A DNA stretch of 6,759 nt. Source: Desulfobacteraceae bacterium (GTDB taxonomy: Bacteria > Desulfobacterota > Desulfobacteria > Desulfobacterales > ETH-SRB1). Shown piece after piece: positions 1-5,052 of the stretch. Each line of letters opens with the position of its first letter. Position 1 is the first letter of the stretch. Position numbers and translations under genes: made by a program. The stretch covers positions 1 to 6,759 of the forward strand of contig DAOWEW010000161.1 in assembly GCA_030638305.1 (NCBI GenBank), read 5' to 3'. A model generated the notes under the pieces. That model worked only from the letters and a program-made list of their open reading frames with translations. It was not told the origin of the DNA and ran no database searches.

Positions 1-192
1 ACCATCAGTAGTCAATATACCGCTTGAGTAAGTTTCTACCTCGCCACCTCCCCCCTGGCTGTTATGCATTGTGTGGCAGTTTGAGCAGACACCACTTATG
101 GCAGTGTCAGCATAACCTGTACCACCTCCCCACAAAAACAGGGGTATTCCCATTACAATACTCGCTAATAATTTCTTTCTTTTTATAAACAT
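1..192 (-). CDS. Multiheme c-type cytochrome, OmcS-like N-terminus (partial, 3' end beyond left edge)
   Basis: Only the first 64 codons are present. The protein begins MFIKRKKLLASIVMGIPLF, a basic then hydrophobic signal peptide, probably cleaved after GTGYA at about residue 28. The mature protein opens with a heme-binding motif, CSNCHTMHNSQGG (residues about 36-48), followed by a Gly-rich stretch. From memory, the G. sulfurreducens nanowire cytochrome OmcS starts its mature chain with GGVAECEGCHTMHNSLGG, so the CHTMHNS block after the first heme is the same in kind; related multihemes that are not filaments also carry it. The ATG is fixed: the next codon set upstream contains an in-frame TAA at 208-210 and no other start, and AAGGA lies 6 nt ahead. 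It is third in the leftward cytochrome operon, about 100 bp after the 6-heme gene. Export with heme attachment in the periplasm is expected. Heme number, length and final location cannot be known from this fragment. Confidence 0.9.
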   Translation of the reverse strand, partial: MFIKRKKLLASIVMGIPLFLWGGGTGYADTAISGVCSNCHTMHNSQGGGGEVETYSSGILTTDG

Positions 193-205
193 TGTTTTTC
201 CTTTT

Positions 206-226
206 CCTTAGTCTTAAAGCTTAAAG
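206..226. repeat. Heptamer array, CTTAAAG family
   Basis: Two perfect direct copies of CTTAAAG (213-219 and 220-226) follow a degenerate copy, CCTTAGT (206-212). The array lies in the gap between the 6-heme gene and the OmcS-like gene, and its end overlaps the ribosome-binding region of the latter. Short, but one of five 7-bp-period arrays in this window. Confidence 0.55.
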
Positions 227-246
227 TTTGTTATTTCATCCACGTT

Positions 247-274
247 CCTAACGGCTAAATGCTAATAGCTAACC
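247..274. repeat. Heptamer array, GCTAANN family
   Basis: GCTAA recurs at 254, 261 and 268, exactly 7 bp apart, with a degenerate fourth unit, CCTAACG, at 247-253. The units differ in their last two bases. The array sits 18 bp past the stop of the 6-heme gene on the minus strand. It shares the 7-bp period, but not the sequence, with the other arrays in this window. Confidence 0.6.
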
Positions 275-291
275 ACACAAGCCGAAAAATT

Positions 292-1161
292 CTATTTCAC
301 TGTGTCTTTTGCAGTATGGCAGGCAAAGCATCCTGTTGAATTATTTCCACCACCGGCTAAAACACTATTATAGTTCCATCTTAACAAAAAAGGATATGGC
401 GTTCCATGCGGGCGATGGCAGGACATGCACATGACCATGGCACTATCCCTTTCGGGTTTATTCGGATCAGGATAACTCACAGGAACGTCTTTTCTATAAA
501 CCTCGTACCCTGCATATTCGCCTTGTAAAGGAAGCTGAGCATTTGTAGGATGGCGGATCCATCCGGTGCCGGATTTCTGGTTTTCAGAACCGCAAAAGTT
601 GGCGTGACATGTAATACAGTACCGGTCGCCACTTTTGTATATATTATGTCCATCGCCATGCTCATACAATGGATCCCTGATCCCCTCAATATCTTCTCCA
701 AGAAAACGATACCCTGCTTTGGTTGCATGATGCCTGACATCTTTGTGGCACGAAGTGCAATAGCCTGCTTTTTCTAAATGAATCTGTCCTGAACTGTAAT
801 AAAAATTTCCACCGGCAAGAGAAATTTCAGGTTCTTTTGCAGATTGTACAATGGGTATGACATTCATACCTGATTTGACAAGCGTTTCGCTGTCCTGGCT
901 TGCGTGGCATCCTTCACATGTATTTTCAAGACTTGATGCATACAGCTTTTTTGACTTTGAAAGTTTGTCTTTCTCTTTTTTATCCTCACAAGCGTGAAAA
1001 ACGTGACAGTCTGAACAGCATTCTGTATTTAGCCGGGCAATTCCATTAGAGGAAAACAGGGTATTTATAGCTATGGCCACCCAAAAAACAGGAAAGATAA
1101 AACAAGCTTTTCTAAAATAGCCATGATTTCCAATATTGTTCAAACTTTTATACATAATCAC
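292..1161 (-). CDS. Hexaheme c-type cytochrome, doubled-CXXCH family
   Basis: The 289-residue exported cytochrome has six CXXCH heme sites, at residues 49-53 (CSDCH), 82-86 (CEGCH), 135-139 (CTSCH), 182-186 (CITCH), 245-249 (CMSCH) and 278-282 (CFACH). A hydrophobic segment at about 18-36 serves as signal peptide or anchor. Blocks such as LAGGNF, GYRFL, GHNIY, WIRHPT, CMSCHRPHGTPYPFLLRWNY and a final CXXCH-TAKD recall the large OmcS-like/doubled-CXXCH cytochrome families of Geobacter-type bacteria; this is recognition from memory, without a search. Cys48, Cys58 and Cys190 lie outside heme motifs and could form a disulfide. The start is a GTG: GAGG (1170-1173) lies 8 nt ahead of it, whereas ATG at 1155 would be 14 nt away. 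The GTG begins 2 nt past the preceding stop, so translation is probably coupled. Likely role: electron transfer in the periplasm or on the cell surface. Exact partner unknown. Confidence 0.95.
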   Translation of the reverse strand: MIMYKSLNNIGNHGYFRKACFIFPVFWVAIAINTLFSSNGIARLNTECCSDCHVFHACEDKKEKDKLSKSKKLYASSLENTCEGCHASQDSETLVKSGMNVIPIVQSAKEPEISLAGGNFYYSSGQIHLEKAGYCTSCHKDVRHHATKAGYRFLGEDIEGIRDPLYEHGDGHNIYKSGDRYCITCHANFCGSENQKSGTGWIRHPTNAQLPLQGEYAGYEVYRKDVPVSYPDPNKPERDSAMVMCMSCHRPHGTPYPFLLRWNYNSVLAGGGNNSTGCFACHTAKDTVK

Positions 1162-1163
1162 AT

Positions 1164-1967
1164 TTATTTCCTCAAATCATGTGCTGTGCTGTGGCAGTCT
1201 GCACATTCCGAATAATGTTTTATCATGCTGTATGGATGGGGACAGCCATGGCATGCCAGGCACGGCGGGATACTTTTATGTTTATCCCGGTGGCAGTAAA
1301 CGCATGCCAGGTCATGGTGTTTGGTGGCATTTTTTTGAAGCAAATCTTCGGCTTCTTTATGACAACTTCCGCAATAATTTGATGGAGTCTCGCGTATATA
1401 AGTTACTTCAAGAGGCTTATGAACGGGATGGCAACTCCTGCATGCCTCAAAATTCATATCCTCGGTGTGTTTTTCATGACATTCCATACATTCGGGAATT
1501 GCCCCGTGGGTTTTATGACATGTGCTGCAGGCCAGATTTGTATGAGCGCTGGGATATTTTTTAAGCTCGGCTTCCTGCTGTGAATGGCATGTCAGGCATG
1601 GTTCTGTAATGTCGCCTTCCATTTTCAAATCAAGAGGGGCATGTGTATTGGAATGGCAGCCGGAGCAATGTTCAAGTTTATAGTGAGGCGCTCCGCTGTG
1701 ACACATATGGCATTCAGGAATAGCTTCGGTTCCGCGTGGAGGGTGTTCTATATGACAGTCAATACAACCGACTTTGGTTTTATGTTTTCCTCCCCTGTCA
1801 TCAATGGTTGTGGGCTGCTGAAAATGGCACTTGATACAGATATTATTTGTTAAAGCTGGTACTGCAACAGAATTATCAGCTATTAAATGGTTTGCAAATA
1901 TTATAAATCCTGTAATAGCTATACTTAAATAGCTTAATAATGTTATTATTTTTTTCCAGTTTTTCAT
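1164..1967 (-). CDS. Dodecaheme c-type cytochrome built of three tetraheme modules
   Basis: The 267-residue protein has twelve CXXCH sites, starting at residues 44, 68, 86, 101, 124, 147, 160, 176, 199, 222, 236 and 255, about one heme per 19 residues of the mature part. The sites fall into three tandem modules (about 44-123, 124-198 and 199-267) with matching internal spacing (23-24, 13-18, 15-19 residues). The third site of each is preceded by Ile-Pro (IPEC, IPEC, IPPC), and the fourth is followed by a nearby His. A hydrophobic segment at 7-27 is either a signal peptide (possible cleavage after HLIA, residue 30) or a single membrane anchor as in NrfH/NapC-type proteins. The start is fixed by an in-frame TGA directly upstream at 1971-1973; the ribosome-binding site is weak. 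First gene of the leftward operon. A 12-heme periplasmic protein near a beta-barrel parallels ExtA/ExtB of G. sulfurreducens (from memory). Inferred role: carrying electrons across the periplasm. Confidence 0.95.
   Translation of the reverse strand: MKNWKKIITLLSYLSIAITGFIIFANHLIADNSVAVPALTNNICIKCHFQQPTTIDDRGGKHKTKVGCIDCHIEHPPRGTEAIPECHMCHSGAPHYKLEHCSGCHSNTHAPLDLKMEGDITEPCLTCHSQQEAELKKYPSAHTNLACSTCHKTHGAIPECMECHEKHTEDMNFEACRSCHPVHKPLEVTYIRETPSNYCGSCHKEAEDLLQKNATKHHDLACVYCHRDKHKSIPPCLACHGCPHPYSMIKHYSECADCHSTAHDLRK
1168..1173 (-). promoter_or_regulatory. Ribosome-binding site deciding a GTG start
   Basis: Read on the minus strand this is GAGGAA, overlapping the last codons of the 12-heme gene. 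Three starts lie below it: ATG at 1163 (followed at once by TGA), GTG at 1161 (8 nt after GAGG) and ATG at 1155 (14 nt). Spacing favours the GTG for the 6-heme cytochrome. Confidence 0.6.
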
Positions 1968-2004
1968 AGCTCAATAACTCACATTTTTACAAGTTTGACT
2001 GACT

Positions 2005-2019
2005 TGATTATCATTATCA
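2005..2019. promoter_or_regulatory. Putative Fur-family operator
   Basis: TGATTATCATTATCA matches the 7-1-7 Fur consensus TGATAATNATTATCA at every fixed position but the fifth. It lies 38-52 bp upstream of the 12-heme start codon. On the minus strand it contains two GATAAT hexamers and overlaps TATGAT, so any of these could also serve as the -10 element; a weak TTGCTA (2028-2033) could be a -35. A bound Fur-type regulator would block that promoter. AT-rich sequence produces such matches by chance, so the call is moderate. Confidence 0.5.
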
Positions 2020-2029
2020 TAAAATAATA

Positions 2030-2046
2030 GCAATAAAATTAATTGC
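2030..2046. promoter_or_regulatory. 17-bp near-perfect palindrome, possible operator
   Basis: GCAATAAAATTAATTGC pairs at 7 of 8 positions around a central A. It is 11 bp from the Fur-like box, on the side towards the plus-strand operon. A related perfect 10-bp palindrome, AATTGCAATT, lies at 2095-2104 inside the predicted plus-strand promoter. Both contain ATTGC half-sites, so one regulator could touch both. No regulator is assigned. Confidence 0.3.
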
Positions 2047-2077
2047 AGAACAGTTTATTCGAACCTTTGAATTTTTA

Positions 2078-2106
2078 TTGACAATTTTGGTCTAAATTGC
2101 AATTAT
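2078..2106 (+). promoter_or_regulatory. Sigma70-like promoter for the propeller/porin operon
   Basis: A perfect -35 element TTGACA (2078-2083) is followed after 17 bp by AATTAT (2101-2106), which matches the -10 consensus TATAAT at four of six positions including the key second A and final T. Transcription would start near 2113, leaving a leader of about 75 nt before the NHL gene that contains a hairpin and a heptamer array. Confidence 0.5.
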
Positions 2107-2125
2107 CTAAAATTCAAATTCACAG

Positions 2126-2154
2126 TTCAAGGTTAAAAACCAACCAACCTTGAA
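2126..2154 (+). repeat. Inverted repeat / leader hairpin
   Basis: TTCAAGGTT (2126-2134) is the exact reverse complement of AACCTTGAA (2146-2154), separated by 11 nt. In the predicted transcript it forms a 9-bp stem about 35 nt ahead of the NHL start codon. No T-run follows, so it is not an intrinsic terminator. The right arm merges into the heptamer array at 2151. Confidence 0.55.
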
Positions 2155-2171
2155 TCCTGAACCCTGAACCT
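2151..2171. repeat. Heptamer array, TGAACCC family (copy 1)
   Basis: Three consecutive 7-bp units: TGAATCC, then TGAACCC, then TGAACCT. The last two units and the following T (2158-2172) recur exactly at 5019-5033, ahead of another gene. The array ends 17 bp before the NHL start codon and supplies the in-frame TGA (2165-2167) that closes the reading frame upstream of it. Confidence 0.65.
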
Positions 2172-2188
2172 TTTGCATAAGAGCTGTT

Positions 2189-3553
2189 ATGAATGAAATA
2201 GTAAAATTCCGGAAATGGAAATATACAATCGTCACTATTATTGCTTTGATTGTAATGCCTGTAACCTCATTATTTCAACATGGTTTGTCAGGTTTACTTT
2301 ATGCCGGGCAAGTTGAAGGTGTCAGGGCCGCATCAGCTTCTTCAACAGGCAGGCAAAAATCAGTTCCTGTAAAAATTACCTGTCTTCAGATTATCAATGA
2401 AGACTATGAGGGTTTGAAGTTATCTTATCCCGGAAATGTGTTGGTTGATTCTGTTAAAAAGGAAATATATGTAGTTGATTCAGGGAATAACAGAATACTT
2501 ATTTATACAAACGACTTTTATCCTCTTTCATCAATCAATAAAACATATGGAATAAACTCACCAGTGGGGATTGCTATAGATTCCGAAGGTTATCTTTTTA
2601 TTGCTCAGTCTCAAGGTAAAGGAAACAAAAAGGGAAGAATTTCTGTTTTAAACCCATCTTTAGGGTGGAAAAAAGATATTTATTTTAAAGGTTTTGAAGG
2701 CGCAGATAATTTTGCGCCAAATGATATTGCCATCAGCAGTATGGGCCATATTTATGTAACAGGCAATTCATATCGTGGAGTTGTAGTTATGAATAAAGAG
2801 GGAATATTTTCTCATGTGTTGACACCGGTTGACAGCTTCGGAAAGTCATCGGAGGAAAAGGCTACAATTCGTGATGTTGAGATAGACAATCAGGGGAACA
2901 TATATCTTTTAAGCGAAGATATGGGACGTATTTACGTTTATGATTCACAAGAGCGTTATCTGTTTAAGTTCGGACAAAAGGGAGGCAGCAGCGGCAAGCT
3001 TAGCCGGCCACGAGGTATTGCTGTGGATGGCGGCAGAAAAAGAATTTACGTTATAGATTATATGCGTCATACCGCAAATGCTTATTCGGACGATGGTCAA
3101 TTTTTATTTGAGTTCGGAGGAAAGGGCTGGGGAAAGGGCTGGTTTAATTATCCTGCTGATATAGCGGTGGATACTTTAGGTAATGTTCTGGTTGTTGATA
3201 CATTCAATAACAGGGTGCAGGTTCTTAAAATTCAAGAAACTCCTTCTATTGAAAAAGTTAAAAAGATTAAACCAAAAGTAACCATAGTCAAAAAAGTTGC
3301 AGAGGCTAAGGTTTTAGAGCCTGAAGTTTCAGAATATTATTTGCTGACGTCCAATATGAACTTACGTGAAGAAAGCAATACGGACAGCAATATTATCAAG
3401 TCCTTAAAAAAAGGCGAAGAATTTCAAATATTAGATGAGCATAAACAAGATAAATCAAACCAATGGTATTTTATAAAAACCAAATCAGAATTAACAGGCT
3501 GGTTTTGTGGAATTTATAACGGAAAGGCCATGTTTGAAAGAATTAGGAATTAG
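2189..3553 (+). CDS. Secreted NHL-repeat beta-propeller with C-terminal SH3-like domain
   Basis: The 454-residue protein starts with a basic stretch and a hydrophobic segment (about 12-30), a signal peptide or anchor. Residues about 80-350 hold six NHL-type blades, each with the pattern (G)-(I/V)-A-(I/V)-D-x-x-G-x-(I/L)-Y-V-x-D and often ending N-N-R-(I/V)-x-(V/I); the first (YVVDSGNNRILIY) and last (VVDTFNNRVQVLKI) are clearest. A Lys-rich linker (about 353-381) leads to an SH3-like domain (382-447), with NLREESNTDSNIIKSLKKGE and a later GWF typical of bacterial SH3 (SH3b/SH3_3) domains. NHL propellers bind proteins or ligands, and bacterial SH3 domains often bind cell-wall peptides; that this one does is inferred. 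There are no heme motifs. The start is certain because the frame closes at 2165-2167 and holds no other start; AAGAG lies 5 nt ahead. NHL proteins are repeatedly found beside multiheme cytochromes in EET loci. Scaffold or assembly role inferred. Confidence 0.93.
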   Translation: MNEIVKFRKWKYTIVTIIALIVMPVTSLFQHGLSGLLYAGQVEGVRAASASSTGRQKSVPVKITCLQIINEDYEGLKLSYPGNVLVDSVKKEIYVVDSGNNRILIYTNDFYPLSSINKTYGINSPVGIAIDSEGYLFIAQSQGKGNKKGRISVLNPSLGWKKDIYFKGFEGADNFAPNDIAISSMGHIYVTGNSYRGVVVMNKEGIFSHVLTPVDSFGKSSEEKATIRDVEIDNQGNIYLLSEDMGRIYVYDSQERYLFKFGQKGGSSGKLSRPRGIAVDGGRKRIYVIDYMRHTANAYSDDGQFLFEFGGKGWGKGWFNYPADIAVDTLGNVLVVDTFNNRVQVLKIQETPSIEKVKKIKPKVTIVKKVAEAKVLEPEVSEYYLLTSNMNLREESNTDSNIIKSLKKGEEFQILDEHKQDKSNQWYFIKTKSELTGWFCGIYNGKAMFERIRN

Positions 3554-3560
3554 GAATTAA
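3540..3560. repeat. Heptamer array, GAATTAG family
   Basis: Two perfect copies of GAATTAG (3540-3546, 3547-3553) and a third with one change, GAATTAA (3554-3560). The array spans the end of the NHL coding sequence: the second copy supplies its TAG stop (3551-3553). The third copy runs into the AAGGAG ribosome-binding site (3559-3564) of the next gene. Confidence 0.65.
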
Positions 3561-3576
3561 GGAGTCCCCCTATACT

Positions 3577-5004
3577 ATGAAAAATTTATGTTGCGTGTTT
3601 ATTTTTTTTCTTATTTTTTTGTTTGCGTCATGCGCCATGAACTCAGGAATAAAGGAAATCAGATATGCTAATGAAGGCCAAATCTTTGTTTATCTTTCTT
3701 CTTCTCAAGAGCCATCAACTGACATTACCTTTATCATTTCCGGCATGAGTTTTATGAACAAAGATGGATTATGGATTGATGTTTCGATGAAACCACGCAC
3801 GATCAATTCAGTAAAGCTTTCAGGAAACCAGATCAAACTCAGGGACTTTTATCTTCCGGAAAATAAATATAAAAAGATAAAGTTGATGGTTACTGAAGCA
3901 AACTTGAAGCATGATGATAAAAAGCATAGTTTGTCTCTTCCCGAGACAGTTAATAATCAAGGAGAAATTCATGGCGAGTTATTGGTTGATATAGATTTTA
4001 ACGTTTTTTATCATGAAAGTTTATGCCTTTTTATAAATTGGGATATAAACAGCGCTATTGTTGACAAATATCTTTTCCAACCAAGACTTGTTGCAAAGCC
4101 GCAAGGCCTGGAAATAAAAAACATTCTTATTTATGTTTCCAATGAAGGTTCTAATTGCGTTACGGTAATTGATAGACAGGAGGATTTTGTAGTAGGGACA
4201 ATTGCTGTTGGAGAAGCGCCAAGGGGTATTACAGCGAGCAGTGACGGAACAAAAATTTACGTAGCTAACTCCGGATCAAACAGTATCTCCGTTATTGACA
4301 CATCGGTGAACAGAGTGAAGGCTACAATTGATAATTGGGGGTATTCACCTGAGGAGCTTGCTTTATCCGGGGATGATAATATCCTTTTTGTTACCAACCC
4401 TGATTCGAATAATGTGTCTGTCATAGATCTTGCATCCAATATGGTAGTTAATCGCATAAATGTTGGGGAAAAACCGATTGATATTGTGGCGGATACGGAA
4501 AGACGAAAGATTTATGTATCAAATTATTATTCGCTTTCAATATCTGTTGTCAATATGGATACACGCGCAGTGGAGAAAACCATAAACCTCAGCTCAAATC
4601 CTAAATATCTGGCGTTGTGTGATGACCGTTTATATATAGGCAATGAAAGTATAAACGATATATATATTGTTTATATTCCGTATAGTTCATCAAATTCGAT
4701 TGATACTGTAAATATAGGTTCCAGGTCGGAACGTCTTATTTGCGGTCTTGCAAACAGAGTGTATGCCGGTAATATTGCTTTTGATGAAATTTATTTTTTA
4801 CATACAAAGTCAGGTGTAATTACAAAAAATATTTCTGTAGGTGGTTCACCGGCAGGAATGGATATTGATGCTATGCGCAGGAAGCTTTATGTAGCAAATA
4901 AGTCGTCAGGGGATGTTTCTGTGATAGATATCAAGACAGAAAGAGTGATAAAAACTGTTCCGGTCGGCAAGAAACCTCATGATATAGTTCTTGTTGCAGA
5001 ATAG
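3577..5004 (+). CDS. YVTN seven-bladed beta-propeller lipoprotein
   Basis: The 475-residue protein has a short hydrophobic leader ending in a lipobox-like LFASC, with Cys19 as the probable lipid-modified residue, so it should be an inner- or outer-membrane lipoprotein. Ala at +2 gives no inner-membrane retention signal by the E. coli rule. Residues about 20-180 form a beta-rich domain that I do not firmly recognise (it slightly recalls DUF4382-type domains). Residues about 183-475 contain seven YVTN-family blades, each with (I/L)YV-x-N....SVID followed by a V(G/N)xxP turn; blade 5 (IYIVYIPYSS) is divergent and longer. YVTN propellers occur in surface and periplasmic proteins and usually mediate binding; some resemble quinoprotein or nitrite-reductase propellers, but no heme or catalytic motif is visible here. 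AAGGAG lies 12 nt ahead of the ATG, and an in-frame TAG at 3544-3546 excludes earlier starts. Second gene of the rightward operon; a docking or assembly role for the conduit is inferred. Confidence 0.93.
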   Translation: MKNLCCVFIFFLIFLFASCAMNSGIKEIRYANEGQIFVYLSSSQEPSTDITFIISGMSFMNKDGLWIDVSMKPRTINSVKLSGNQIKLRDFYLPENKYKKIKLMVTEANLKHDDKKHSLSLPETVNNQGEIHGELLVDIDFNVFYHESLCLFINWDINSAIVDKYLFQPRLVAKPQGLEIKNILIYVSNEGSNCVTVIDRQEDFVVGTIAVGEAPRGITASSDGTKIYVANSGSNSISVIDTSVNRVKATIDNWGYSPEELALSGDDNILFVTNPDSNNVSVIDLASNMVVNRINVGEKPIDIVADTERRKIYVSNYYSLSISVVNMDTRAVEKTINLSSNPKYLALCDDRLYIGNESINDIYIVYIPYSSSNSIDTVNIGSRSERLICGLANRVYAGNIAFDEIYFLHTKSGVITKNISVGGSPAGMDIDAMRRKLYVANKSSGDVSVIDIKTERVIKTVPVGKKPHDIVLVAE

Positions 5005-5018
5005 CAATGGATTTCAAT

Positions 5019-5039
5019 TGAACCCTGAACCTTCAACCC
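5019..5039. repeat. Heptamer array, TGAACCC family (copy 2)
   Basis: Three consecutive 7-bp units: TGAACCC, TGAACCT, TCAACCC. The first 15 bases (5019-5033) are identical to 2158-2172. The array lies in the 48-bp gap between the YVTN and beta-barrel genes, ending 13 bp before the latter's start codon. Confidence 0.65.
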
Positions 5040-5052
5040 TGAGTAGTTACAT

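Noticed and set aside
206..274. CRISPR-like or insertion-sequence remnants from the short repeats
   Set aside because: Repeat units are 7 bp and directly adjacent, with no spacers, no terminal inverted repeats and no transposase fragment.
477..777. Open frames on both strands inside the 6-heme gene (477-740 minus, 550-777 plus)
   Set aside because: Both are shadows within a well-supported cytochrome reading frame and show no domain or own ribosome-binding site.
1136..1564. 142-residue plus-strand open frame across the two large cytochrome genes
   Set aside because: It lies antisense to the 12-heme gene, which shows regular CXXCH motifs. Its Cys/His/Met/Gly richness is the mirror of CXXCH codons, and it has no recognisable domain.
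1179..1853. Plus-strand open frames at 1179-1382 and 1584-1853
   Set aside because: They are antisense to the 12-heme cytochrome; composition follows from its Cys/His codons.
2126..2154. Intrinsic terminator
   Set aside because: The stem is only 9 bp, moderate in GC, and no T-run follows on either strand. It lies upstream of both divergent genes, where no transcript needs to end.
4257..4457. 66-residue minus-strand frame inside the YVTN gene
   Set aside because: It is covered by clear propeller blades on the plus strand.
3577..5004. Cytochrome cd1-type or quinoprotein enzyme based on the propeller
   Set aside because: No CXXCH and no visible cofactor-binding motif; the blades match the YVTN repeat type.
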